NCBI RefSeq assembly: GCF_000317635.1
Contig: NC_019779.1
Coordinates: forward strand, 3,224,001-3,288,000
Direction of reading: 5' to 3'
Length of the DNA stretch: 64,000 nt
From: Halothece sp. PCC 7418
GTDB lineage: Bacteria; Cyanobacteriota; Cyanobacteriia; Cyanobacteriales; Rubidibacteraceae
Shown here piece by piece: positions 28,565-36,536 of the stretch. The notes beneath the pieces are model-generated. The model was given only the letters and a program-made list of their open reading frames with translations, had not been told where the DNA came from and searched no databases. Within the stretch, counting starts at the first letter, position 1. The number at the start of each line of letters is the position of its first letter. Both the position numbers and the translations under genes were made by a program.

Positions 28565-29256
28565 TGTTCTACATTTTTTTCTGGTCTGAGTTTGAAGCTA
28601 ATAGTACGTCGAGTGTTAACCAATAATGATTGAGTTAAGGCTTTATAACTTTTTAGAGCTAAGGAGATTCCTAGCTTCGGTTTTACACATTCTGATTTTT
28701 TTCGCAAGACTGCAAAACTATCGGTTTCTTCTTGGAGTAAAAGGCTGTTGCCAAAGACAGATAACCAATTACTTACTGTTGATTTAGCGGAAGTTCGATG
28801 ATAATCATCTAATCCAATGATTGCTCCAATTGCTAACTGATTAAATAAGAAATATAAAGAAGATTCACGACCCATCGGGAAAAGTCTCTCTACTGGACCA
28901 TCAACAATGAGTAAATCAATTTGAGAAGTATTCTTGATTTTATTAAAGTCATAAGTAATAAAACTTGCTCCTTTGTAAAATTGCAGTTTTATTGGTGCGA
29001 GTAAAATATTTGCTGAGTTCTTCTGATTAAATTCTAATGTTTGAAGATTTTGTTCTCTAATTCTTGGATCATTTTCTAAAGAAATTAAAGTTGCCTCAGG
29101 AAAATCATTGGCTAATTGAAAAGTGCTTAATCCACTACCCAACTCAACAATTAGCCTCGGGCTTTTACCATCAACATACTTTGTTAAAGTGTTGTAATCT
29201 TCAGAACCGATACACCAAGGTGAATCCAAATCCCACTTAACCGAATCCTTATTCAT
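28561..29256 (-). CDS. class I methyltransferase-like protein
   Basis: A 231-residue protein with a SAM-type Rossmann core: LIVELGSGLSTFQLA (motif I), ISLENDPRIREQN (acidic strand 2 end) and DLLIVDGPVE (motif II/IV). AIIGLDDYHRT then resembles the small Methyltransf_24-like family. The substrate is unknown. It overlaps the GT2 gene downstream by 4 bp and follows another methyltransferase after 31 bp, in the same operon. Confidence 0.78.
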   Translation of the reverse strand: MNKDSVKWDLDSPWCIGSEDYNTLTKYVDGKSPRLIVELGSGLSTFQLANDFPEATLISLENDPRIREQNLQTLEFNQKNSANILLAPIKLQFYKGASFITYDFNKIKNTSQIDLLIVDGPVERLFPMGRESSLYFLFNQLAIGAIIGLDDYHRTSAKSTVSNWLSVFGNSLLLQEETDSFAVLRKKSECVKPKLGISLALKSYKALTQSLLVNTRRTISFKLRPEKNVEQ

Positions 29257-29287
29257 TGCTTATATCCTTAAACTACTCTACCTATGA

Positions 29288-30040
29288 TCATTTTTCAGCC
29301 TCATAAATCATTACAATCCCATTTTTCATCCATTCTTGATCGGCGTGTCTTTCAAGTTGCTGCAAGGAATCAATCTCAGATTCACCAAATGAAACCCATC
29401 GAAACTCATGAAAACCAGCTTCCTTACTAATAGCTTTCAAAGTTTCTTGATCATAAATAAACTTATGTCCCCATAAGCGAAAAATGTCATTGATAAATTG
29501 ACATCCTGTAGGTTTAGCATAAGGTGTATTTTGACGATGGTTTTTGATATGTCGATTGATAGCTTCAGAAAGTGAAACTACATCGTTTTCATCGTTGTAT
29601 AAGGCAACTAATTTTCCTAAATCTGGCGTAGATTGTCTGAGAATCCCCCCTGGCTTCAAAACTCGATAAACCTCGGAAAGAAAAATTAATCCATTTTCCT
29701 GTAATAAATGTTCAAAAAACTGCTCTGTAAAAACAATATCTATACTATTATCTGGAAACGGTAATTTTTTTGTCGCATCTAAGTAAATCTCACCAGCAAT
29801 TAAATCTCCATTTAGCCAATTTTTGCCTGATTGAATATGAAAACCGCCACCGACTTGTAAGAATTTTTGATCGTTACTATTTAGCCAATTACGAATGCGC
29901 CACCATTTGATGATGTGTCCTGCAACTAGCCAATGGAAAAATTGCCGTATCTGTCCTTTTTTAACCTGATGACGAATTAACCTAAATTGCCTTCTCAACA
30001 GAGAGAACTGTTTAATCCATGCTTTAGTTTTTTGAAACAA
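29288..30040 (-). CDS. SAM-dependent methyltransferase (COG4627-like)
   Basis: A 250-residue protein of the short methyltransferase group often found in polysaccharide loci. LQVGGGFHIQSGKNWLNGDL, YLDATKKLPFPDNSIDIVFT, EQFFEHLL and EVYRVLKPGGILRQSTPDL are the diagnostic parts. The C-terminus has LWGHKFIYDQETLKAISKEA. Its start lies 46 bp inside the end of the upstream gene in another frame, a longer overlap than elsewhere in this operon. No other good start was found. Confidence 0.88.
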   Translation of the reverse strand: MFQKTKAWIKQFSLLRRQFRLIRHQVKKGQIRQFFHWLVAGHIIKWWRIRNWLNSNDQKFLQVGGGFHIQSGKNWLNGDLIAGEIYLDATKKLPFPDNSIDIVFTEQFFEHLLQENGLIFLSEVYRVLKPGGILRQSTPDLGKLVALYNDENDVVSLSEAINRHIKNHRQNTPYAKPTGCQFINDIFRLWGHKFIYDQETLKAISKEAGFHEFRWVSFGESEIDSLQQLERHADQEWMKNGIVMIYEAEK

Positions 30041-30966
30041 TGAATTAAGCCAAAATTTAACTTTACCCCCGTGTTTTTTTCTATCATGCGCCGACTAAAA
30101 TCTCGATCATAAATTTCTTCATCAAGAAAATCCGATTTGATATCAAAAACTGGTACGGTATCTTTCCCTTCTTTAGTATGAGTAGCTTCTCCACCATAGC
30201 CAATATTTGTAATCATATTTTTACACGGAAAAATCGCATATTTTTTCTCTAAGACTTGCCGAATATTCCATAGATAGTCCCAATGTGGATGCTGCTGCGA
30301 ACTCATCTTAATGACATTTCGCTTGGCATTTTCAAACTCTACTTTAGAACCTGCTGCTTCTTCAAGCCTTTTCATAAATGACATATCTTCTGGGGAAGGT
30401 AAATCTAGGCTAAAGCCTTGAAATGCTCTTCTCCAAGTAGCCCAGCCCCATGTATGACCAATATTTGCAAAAAAGTAATTTTGTGCCCTGTTAGGAGTGA
30501 ATTCTCCAAAATTATTTCTGCCACTCACCATCAAGATACGGTCATCATCTCTATATCGTTTCAACATGGTTTCACAGAAACGAAAAAAGGAAGGCGTTGG
30601 GAAACAATCATCTTCTAAAATAATGCCCTCACTAACTTGATCAAAGAACCAAGTGAGTGCTTGACTCACCGCCACAGGCCCCCCTAAATTTTGGTCTCGA
30701 AATAAAGTTTTGAGGTTACATTCCCAATCAATATTATTTATGACATAATCTCGTACTGCTTGGACTTTTTGTGATTCATCTGGATAAGTTGGACGGGAGC
30801 CATCGCCAGCAATATAAAGGTTGCAGGGTTTGGCTTTACGAATCGCTTCTAATACTTGCTTTGTTGTATCTAAGCGCTTGAATATCAAAAGTAAAACTGG
30901 CGTTTGTAATTGTGAGGTGGTAAGACCAGAGGACTCATTTCTTTGTAAGATTGACATAATTGACAT
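29995..30966 (-). CDS. GT-A glycosyltransferase (GNT-I/HlpA-like)
   Basis: A 323-residue nucleotide-diphospho-sugar transferase. PVLLLIFKRLDTTKQVLEAI, LYIAGDGSRP, the RDQNLGGPVAVSQALTWFF segment, EGIILEDDCFPTPSFFRF (EDD metal motif) and IGHTWGWATWRRAF are hallmarks of the HlpA-like group found in bacterial glycan clusters. The start region repeats ATGTCAATT twice, so initiation at 30966 or 30957 is equally possible. Its 3' end overlaps the next gene. Confidence 0.82.
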   Translation of the reverse strand: MSIMSILQRNESSGLTTSQLQTPVLLLIFKRLDTTKQVLEAIRKAKPCNLYIAGDGSRPTYPDESQKVQAVRDYVINNIDWECNLKTLFRDQNLGGPVAVSQALTWFFDQVSEGIILEDDCFPTPSFFRFCETMLKRYRDDDRILMVSGRNNFGEFTPNRAQNYFFANIGHTWGWATWRRAFQGFSLDLPSPEDMSFMKRLEEAAGSKVEFENAKRNVIKMSSQQHPHWDYLWNIRQVLEKKYAIFPCKNMITNIGYGGEATHTKEGKDTVPVFDIKSDFLDEEIYDRDFSRRMIEKNTGVKLNFGLIHCFKKLKHGLNSSLC

Positions 30967-31021
30967 AATTTAATTTATTTTAGTCTGATTAATAGAGAGT
31001 ATATTTTTAAGGATATACAAA

Positions 31022-31591
31022 TTAATTCTTATAATAGTTCTCAAATTCCCATTGATATTTTTGATATATAAGTTGCTTAAGCTCTTGGTTCAAAATTTCC
31101 TCTTTGAATGAAACAGGTTTACCAGTTCTGATTTCAGTAGGTAGAAAATAATGATCTCTATATTGAGATTCAATTAATTGGAATTGATTTCTAATTATTA
31201 TAACTATCTTAGCTTGAGGGAAATTTGTTTTAAGTAAATTTGCTTTTTTTTTGTTGTCTGTCATCTTTAATAATCCTCCTATAAAACTTTCATGACTAAA
31301 TATATTTAATTTTTCAGAATCTAGAAAACTTGATACTATTTTATATTTTTCTCTGCTTTTAGCTTCATTTAAACTTAATAAATTTCGATAAAAATTTTGT
31401 AAGGTATTATCTTTTAAGTAAAGACAACTATAGTCAATTTCTTGGCTATCTATTCCTATATTTTGAGTAGGATATAGACCTAAATTTCTCAACTCTGAAT
31501 GCTTATTAAAAAGATGCTTCTGCAAAGTGGTGCTTGCTGCTTTAGGATACCCTACATGAATTGCTATTTTATACTGTGTATTTTCTAACAT
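31022..31591 (-). CDS. sulfotransferase-like protein, C-terminally truncated
   Basis: A 189-residue protein. The N-terminus IAIHVGYPKAASTTLQKHLF contains the PAPS 5'-phosphosulfate loop. KIVIIIRNQFQLIESQYRDH is the 3'-phosphate motif. Sulfotransferases of this type run to about 280-300 residues. Here the frame stops after ENYYKN, just where the second half should begin, and the downstream DNA does not continue it. It may be inactive. It is the most upstream gene of the minus-strand glycan operon. Confidence 0.75.
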   Translation of the reverse strand: MLENTQYKIAIHVGYPKAASTTLQKHLFNKHSELRNLGLYPTQNIGIDSQEIDYSCLYLKDNTLQNFYRNLLSLNEAKSREKYKIVSSFLDSEKLNIFSHESFIGGLLKMTDNKKKANLLKTNFPQAKIVIIIRNQFQLIESQYRDHYFLPTEIRTGKPVSFKEEILNQELKQLIYQKYQWEFENYYKN

Positions 31592-31684
31592 AAATTTAGT
31601 TTTTAGCAGCTAATAATTGATTTTCTGAATTAAGCTAATTCTCTATAGTTAATTTTTTTGCCATTTTACTAAATTACGGATTCT

Positions 31685-31936
31685 GATCGCGCAACACCTC
31701 ATAACTCCCTAAATCTAATCCTTCCCCATTTTGGAAAAAATATAAACAGTTAGAGTTTTTAACTATTGTTAAGCAATGAGCCATCATAATCAACCTTTTC
31801 TCTCACTCAACTGCCTCCACAATACCCACTGCTCTTGCCTCATCCATCACCAACCCTTGCCGATTATCAGATAACACCCAAACAATTCTCACCACCATAG
31901 CCAGCCCTTGCACCAACCGTTTCCCCTAACTCCTGT
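31685..31936 (-). pseudogene. relic of the ABC exporter 3' end
   Basis: This lies in the 696-bp gap between the sulfotransferase and the Uma2 array. It is a degraded copy of the end of the intact exporter gene (about 36576-36890). The stretch starting GATCGCGCAAC and going through ATATAAACAGT, CAATCATAATCAAC-like and CCTCATCCATCACCAACCC sequences follows the same order with small deletions. It covers the H-loop, Walker B and part of the signature region. Together with the DUF4351 relic after it, it shows a segmental duplication. Confidence 0.8.
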
Positions 31937-32170
31937 CGTGGCGTGATTAGAATGAGACTAAAAAAGAGCGCAATCTAAACGATGCCAGTAGTGCGATCGC
32001 GCAGTACAATTTTCTATCATTCTCGAAAATGGTCTAGTCCTGAATGAATTAATTCCTAGTAAAGTGATACACAGGAACTTTAACAAAATGATCAGGTTCT
32101 TCAGAATCTAAAATGGTCTGTTGTAGATGTTCAACAAGAATGGGTGACAGCGCGATCGCGCTTGCTAAAC

Positions 32171-32235
32171 ATTTAATTGTTGCAACCAGCGTTCCAAATC
32201 AGCAACCGTTGCAAAATCCAAAAGCGCGATCGACC
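32171..32235 (-). pseudogene. DUF4351 C-terminal relic, copy 1
   Basis: The minus strand reads ALLDFATVADLERWLQQLNV and a stop. This is the C-terminal motif of DUF4351 domains, found at the end of Rpn/PD-(D/E)XK transposase-like proteins of cyanobacteria. Only the last 20 or so codons remain. Copies 2 and 3 lie at 35580-35700 and 38403-38470. Confidence 0.65.
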
Positions 32236-32287
32236 CAAGATTACCGTTACCTTCAGCAGCGATCGCGCTTACCTGAAAAAATTACCC

Positions 32288-32926
32288 TTAGGCTTCGGGA
32301 TCAATACCCAAAGCTCTCAATTGTTCCGCTAAACGTTCCGCCCGTTGAAAAGCCCGCTGGCGTTCTTGTTCTAACTCTAGAGAAGATAGAAACTTTCTGC
32401 CATCAGGACGATAAATCTCTAGCGTTTCTGAAGTAAGAGTAAATTGAATCCCTAAACGGGGGCTAATCCAGCCATTGATTTCTTCAACTAACTGCAAATT
32501 TCCCTCTTGGCGTTGTAGCCCTTCCAATTCATTACTATCAGGATCATAAATATAGTATTCTTCTACCCCATAGCGTTCATAAAACTGTAACTTGCGAGTC
32601 ATTTCTTTCACTCGGTTTCCTGGGGAGAGAATTTCAAATACTACTTGTGGTGGAATATTGTCCTCTTCCCATTGCCGATAAGAGCCTCGGTCGCCTTTGG
32701 GTCGCCCAAATGCCACCATCGCATCAGGGGCAACTCGAATTTCAGGGTGACCTTCTACGGGATACCACAATAAATCCCCAGCGACAAACACATCTGGATC
32801 ATTGGCAAATAGCAGTTCCAAGTTTTCCTTAATTAAGACAATCCACCGAAACTGCTTAGTATTATCTGCCATTGGCTGACCATCACTGTCAGGGTAAATA
32901 ATTTTTTGGGTAGTTGAAACACTCAT
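32288..32926 (-). CDS. Uma2-family protein, array copy A (no heptad repeat)
   Basis: A 212-residue Uma2 protein. DLLWYPVEGHPEIRVAPDAM has the PD of the PD-(D/E)XK fold. VVFEILSPGNRVKEMTRKLQ has the Glu strand, and YGVEEYYIYDPDSNELEGLQ follows. The C-terminus is a short coiled coil (ERQRAFQRAERLAEQLRALG) with no RAEQ heptad inserted. It is the most downstream copy of the array. Copies B and C differ by only a few residues in the main domain, such as E/D at the LQRQ(E/D)GN site. Uma2 proteins are presumed nucleases; their cellular role is unproven. Confidence 0.9.
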   Translation of the reverse strand: MSVSTTQKIIYPDSDGQPMADNTKQFRWIVLIKENLELLFANDPDVFVAGDLLWYPVEGHPEIRVAPDAMVAFGRPKGDRGSYRQWEEDNIPPQVVFEILSPGNRVKEMTRKLQFYERYGVEEYYIYDPDSNELEGLQRQEGNLQLVEEINGWISPRLGIQFTLTSETLEIYRPDGRKFLSSLELEQERQRAFQRAERLAEQLRALGIDPEA

Positions 32927-32996
32927 GTTAAACCGTTTCCTTTTTCCTTAAGTCTAGAACGAGAAGCGCGATCGCGCTTACCTGAAAAAATTACCC

Positions 32997-33719
32997 TTAG
33001 GCTTCGGGATCAATACCCAAAGCTCTCAATTGTTCCGCTAAACGTTCCGCCCGTTGAGTGGCTTGTTCCGCCCGTTGAGCTTCCTGTTCAGCCCGTTGAG
33101 TGGCTTGTTCAGCCCGTTGAGACTCCTGTTCAACTCGTTGAAGAGCCCCCTGGCGTTCTTGTTCTAACTCTAGAGAAGATAGAAACTTTCTCCCATCAGG
33201 ACGATAAATCTCTAGCGTTTCTGAAGTAAGAGTAAATTGAATCCCTAAACGGGGACTAATCCAGCCATTGATTTCTTCAACTAACTGCAAATTTCCGTCT
33301 TGCCGTTGTAGCCCTTCCAATTCATTACTATCAGGATCATAAATATAGTATTCTTCTACCCCATAGCGTTCATAAAACTGTAACTTGCGAGTCATTTCTT
33401 TCACTCGGTTTCCTGGGGAGAGAATTTCAAATACTACTTGTGGTGGAATATTGTCTTCTTCCCATTGCCGATAAGAACCTCGGTCGCCTTTTGGTCGCCC
33501 AAATGCCACCATCGCATCAGGGGCAACTCGAATTTCAGGGTGACCTTCTACGGGATACCACAATAAATCCCCAGCGACAAATACATCTGGATCATTGGCA
33601 AATAGCAGTTCCAAGTTTTCCTTAATTAAGACAATCCACCGAAACTGCTTAGTATTATCTGCCATGGGCTGACCATCACTGTCAGGGTAAATAATTGTTT
33701 GGGTAGTTGAAACACTCAT
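32997..33719 (-). CDS. Uma2-family protein, array copy B (four heptads)
   Basis: A 240-residue copy, 28 residues longer than copy A. All of the extra length is four heptads in the C-terminal coiled coil: RVEQESQ, RAEQATQ, RAEQEAQ, RAEQATQ, before the common end RAERLAEQLRALGIDPEA. The nuclease-like domain (1-185) is nearly the same as in A and C, including the PDAM and FEILSP motifs. The start Met and the 5' leader are shared with the other copies. Confidence 0.9.
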   Translation of the reverse strand: MSVSTTQTIIYPDSDGQPMADNTKQFRWIVLIKENLELLFANDPDVFVAGDLLWYPVEGHPEIRVAPDAMVAFGRPKGDRGSYRQWEEDNIPPQVVFEILSPGNRVKEMTRKLQFYERYGVEEYYIYDPDSNELEGLQRQDGNLQLVEEINGWISPRLGIQFTLTSETLEIYRPDGRKFLSSLELEQERQGALQRVEQESQRAEQATQRAEQEAQRAEQATQRAERLAEQLRALGIDPEA

Positions 33720-33788
33720 GTTAAACCGTTTCCTTTTTCCTTAAGTCTAGAACGAGAAGCGCGATCGCTGCGCCTGAAACAATTGCCC

Positions 33789-34448
33789 TTAGGCTTCGGG
33801 ATCAATGCCCAAAGCTCTCAATTGTTCCGCTAAACGTTCCGCCCGTTGAGTGGCTTGTTCCGCCCGTTGAAAAGCCCGCTGGCGTTCTTGTTCTAACTCT
33901 AGAGAAGATAGAAACTTTCTGCCATCAGGACGATAAATCTCTAGCGTTTCTGAAGTAAGAGTAAATTGAATCCCTAAACGGGGACTAATCCAGCCATTAA
34001 TTTCTTTGACTAACTGCAAATTTCCGTCTTGGCGTTGTAGTCCTTCCAATTCATTACTATCAGGATCATAAATATAGTATTCTTCTACCCCATAGCGTTC
34101 ATAAAACTGTAACTTGCGAGTCATTTCTTTCACTCGGTTTCCTGGGGAGAGAATTTCAAATACTACTTGTGGCGGAATATTGTCCTCTTCCCATTGCCGA
34201 TAAGAACCTCGGTCGCCTTTTGGTCGCCCCAATACCACCATCGCATCAGGGGCAACTCGAATTTCAGGGTGACCTTCTACGGGATACCACAATAAATCCC
34301 CAGCGACAAACACATCTGGATCATTGGCAAATAGCAGTTCCAAGTTTTCCTTAATTAAGACAATCCACCGAAACTGCTTAGTATTATCTGCCATTGGCTG
34401 ACCATCACTGTCAGGGTAAATAATTTTTTGGGTAGTTGAAACACTCAT
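33789..34448 (-). CDS. Uma2-family protein, array copy C (one heptad)
   Basis: A 219-residue copy with a single RAEQATQ heptad before the common tail, so exactly 7 residues longer than copy A. It differs from A and B at a few positions, for example VVLGRPKG in place of VAFGRPKG next to the PD motif and VKEINGW in place of VEEINGW. It is the most upstream of the three tandem units and lies directly after gene D of the other subfamily. Confidence 0.9.
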   Translation of the reverse strand: MSVSTTQKIIYPDSDGQPMADNTKQFRWIVLIKENLELLFANDPDVFVAGDLLWYPVEGHPEIRVAPDAMVVLGRPKGDRGSYRQWEEDNIPPQVVFEILSPGNRVKEMTRKLQFYERYGVEEYYIYDPDSNELEGLQRQDGNLQLVKEINGWISPRLGIQFTLTSETLEIYRPDGRKFLSSLELEQERQRAFQRAEQATQRAERLAEQLRALGIDPEA

Positions 34449-34518
34449 GTTAAACCGTTTCCTTTTTCCTTAAGTCTAGAACGAGAAGCGCGATCGCGCT
34501 TACCTGAAAAAATTACCC

Positions 34519-35373
34519 TTAGGCTTCGGGATCAATGCCCAAAGCTCTCAATTGTTCTGCTAAACGTTCGGCGCGTTGAGTTGCTCGTTCAGCCCGTTGA
34601 GCTTCTTGTTGGGCTTGTTGAGTGGCTTGTTCAGCGCGTTGAGCTTCCTGTTGGGCTTGTTGAGTGGCTTGTTCAGCGCGTTGAGCTTCCTGTTCAGTAG
34701 GAGTGAGAATCCAGTTCTGATTTTGGTCATACCAACGCAGCCACAGCCTAGAGATTCCCTGATATTCCCCTTCCCATAATCCTAAGCCAAGCTGCGCTTC
34801 TTCCAACCACACCCCTTGTTCTTCTATCAACACACGCTGATAACGACTTCCTTGTAGCTCAAAGGCACGAAACTCATTCGTATAGCGATTAAAGACAAAA
34901 TAATAGGGAATCCTTAAAATTTGCTCGTAAACGGTCCACTTATTCGGAGGCTGAACCCTCTCGTTCCTCCCGATTAGGGGGGATGTAAGGGGGGTTTGCC
35001 CCAAGTCTTCTTTTTCAGTGCCAGGGGAGAGCAATTCTACCACCACAAAGGGATTTGCCCCTTCTTGCCATGTCACATAACTGAGACGGAGGTCTTTTTC
35101 TTCATAGAGTCGCGATACCCCTAACACCGCAAACCAGTCGGGGCGTTTATACCATTGGGTATGATGCACGTCATAGTATAAGTTTAAATCACTTGCGGTA
35201 AACACCTGATCACTGGGGTAACTTGGGGGGCGAAAGGTAAGGCGAAGCAATTCAGGCTGGAGAAGATGAAATTCGTCGGAGCCTCCCGGTTCCTCAGGGT
35301 CTTCACTAGGTAAATCATACATGGTGGGGAGGGTTTCTTTTGGGGAAAGGGGAGGATTGCTTTGATACATCAT
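34519..35373 (-). CDS. Uma2-family protein, long subfamily with coiled-coil tail
   Basis: A 284-residue Uma2 protein of a different subfamily. It has a proline-rich N-terminus (SNPPLSPKETLPTMYDLPSE), WYKRPDWFAVLGVSRLYEEK with the PDWF motif, and NPFVVVELLSPGTEKEDLGQ with the active Glu strand. LGLGLWEGEYQGISRLWLRW and six to seven heptads of EQEAQRA/EQATQQA type follow. The last 18 residues match copies A-C, so the tail has been exchanged between subfamilies. A conserved leader (35380-35455) is shared with the next gene. Confidence 0.88.
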   Translation of the reverse strand: MMYQSNPPLSPKETLPTMYDLPSEDPEEPGGSDEFHLLQPELLRLTFRPPSYPSDQVFTASDLNLYYDVHHTQWYKRPDWFAVLGVSRLYEEKDLRLSYVTWQEGANPFVVVELLSPGTEKEDLGQTPLTSPLIGRNERVQPPNKWTVYEQILRIPYYFVFNRYTNEFRAFELQGSRYQRVLIEEQGVWLEEAQLGLGLWEGEYQGISRLWLRWYDQNQNWILTPTEQEAQRAEQATQQAQQEAQRAEQATQQAQQEAQRAERATQRAERLAEQLRALGIDPEA

Positions 35374-35379
35374 TCATTC

Positions 35380-35455
35380 CCGTGGTGAAGTTCTCTTTTT
35401 ATTTTAATTAGGGTTGGCTTGAAAAACGGCGATCTGAAGTTTGCCAATCATTTTG
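35380..35455 (-). promoter_or_regulatory. conserved 5' leader shared by two Uma2 genes
   Basis: About 75 bp upstream of the gene ending at 35373 match the region 36440-36520 upstream of the gene ending at 36423. Both contain GGTGAAGTTCTCT, TTTATTTTAATTAGGGTTGG and CTTGAAAAA then GGCGATCTGAAGT. It probably contains the shared promoter or leader, or simply marks gene duplication. Confidence 0.5.
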
Positions 35456-35579
35456 CTGACAATGATCAACCACTACATCTCAAAGTAACGCTTGAGTGTC
35501 AAATAATATTTGTGTTGCCTGTCTCCCTGCGCGATCGGCAGGTAAATAACTTAAAGAGCGCGATGATCGCGCTTGCTAA

Positions 35580-35700
35580 ACATTTAATTGTTGCAACCAG
35601 CGTTCCAAATCAGCAACCGTGGCAAAATCTAAAAGCGCCTACGCCAACGCCTCCAACTCCGACACACCTAAAGCCTGAATTTGCTCCACTAAATCTCATC
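35580..35700 (-). pseudogene. DUF4351 C-terminal relic, copy 2
   Basis: In the 315-bp gap between two Uma2 genes, the minus strand reads EQIQALGVSELEALA, a stop, then ALLDFATVADLERWLQQLN. This is the DUF4351 end, with an in-frame stop where the family has a GE pair. It is nearly identical to copy 1 over the last 20 codons. Apart from the leader block at 35380-35455, nothing else is seen in the gap. Confidence 0.65.
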
Positions 35701-36423
35701 AGGATTAACTCCCAACTCCCGCAACTTTGCAGCTAAACGTTCCGTTTTTTCTTGCTCCTGTTGTTTCTGTTCAGTCAGTGTGGGTAGCCAATTTCCATCT
35801 CGATCAAACCAACGTAACCATTGGCGATGAATCCCTTGATATATTCCTTGCCATAACCCCAAACCTAGCTCAATGCTGTCAATCCAAAAACGAGACGCTT
35901 CTAGTGTCTGTTCTGCATAGCGATCACCTTGAAGCATAAAAACTCGGAGATGATCAGTATAGCGGTCAAAAACCACGTAATAGGGAATTTTCAGAATTCG
36001 CTCATAAACCTCCCATTTCGTTGGCGGTTGATTCACCTCCCGTAACGTCTGACCTAAATCCTCCTTCTCCGTTCCTGGGGATAACAACTCAACGACAATA
36101 AACGGATCAACGCCTTCTTGCCACAGCACATAGCTCAGGCGCAAATCTTGTTCTTCATATAATTGTGAGACGCCTAAGACAGCAAACCAGTCTGGACGCT
36201 TATACCATTGTGGATGGCGGGGATCATAATACACATTCAAATCAGTCCCCATGAAAATCTGATCAGGGGGATAACCAATGGGATGAAACGTTTCTTCTAA
36301 CAATCGAGGCTGATAAATGTGAAATTGGTCAGGCAAACCAGGCTCCTCGGGATCTTCGCTCTTGAGATCATACATTGTCGGGAGCACTTCTTTCGGGGGT
36401 CTGGGGGGGTCAGTCTGATACAT
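35689..36423 (-). CDS. Uma2-family protein, long subfamily, short tail
   Basis: A 244-residue relative of the gene at 34519-35373. It shares PPRPPKEVLPTMYDLKSEDP, WYKRPDWFAVLGVSQLYEEQ, PFIVVELLSPGTEKEDLGQT and LGLGLWQGIYQGIHRQWLRW. The tail differs: there is one short KQQEQEKTERLAAKLRELG helix and an end of GVNPDEI, without RAEQ heptads. It therefore looks like the ancestral form from which the heptad-expanded copy arose, or an older duplicate. It overlaps a DUF4351 relic at its 3' end. Confidence 0.88.
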   Translation of the reverse strand: MYQTDPPRPPKEVLPTMYDLKSEDPEEPGLPDQFHIYQPRLLEETFHPIGYPPDQIFMGTDLNVYYDPRHPQWYKRPDWFAVLGVSQLYEEQDLRLSYVLWQEGVDPFIVVELLSPGTEKEDLGQTLREVNQPPTKWEVYERILKIPYYVVFDRYTDHLRVFMLQGDRYAEQTLEASRFWIDSIELGLGLWQGIYQGIHRQWLRWFDRDGNWLPTLTEQKQQEQEKTERLAAKLRELGVNPDEI

Positions 36424-36536
36424 AACAAATTAGTTTAACGCTTCTTAGGGTGAAGTTCTCTGTTTATTTTAATTAGGGTTGGCTTGAAAAAGGGCGATCT
36501 GAAGTCTGCTAATCATTTCAATTTCTGTCGTTACCT

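Larger units (their letters stand above)
32281..34518. repeat. three-unit tandem duplication of a Uma2 gene
   Basis: Three head-to-tail units begin near 32281, 32990 and 33782. Each holds a minus-strand Uma2 gene plus a nearly identical spacer of about 70 bp (32927-32996, 33720-33788, 34449-34518) containing TTTCCTTTTTCCTTAAGTC and a HIP1 site. The units differ mainly in the number of 21-bp heptad repeats near the gene end. The high identity suggests recent duplication or gene conversion. Confidence 0.9.
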
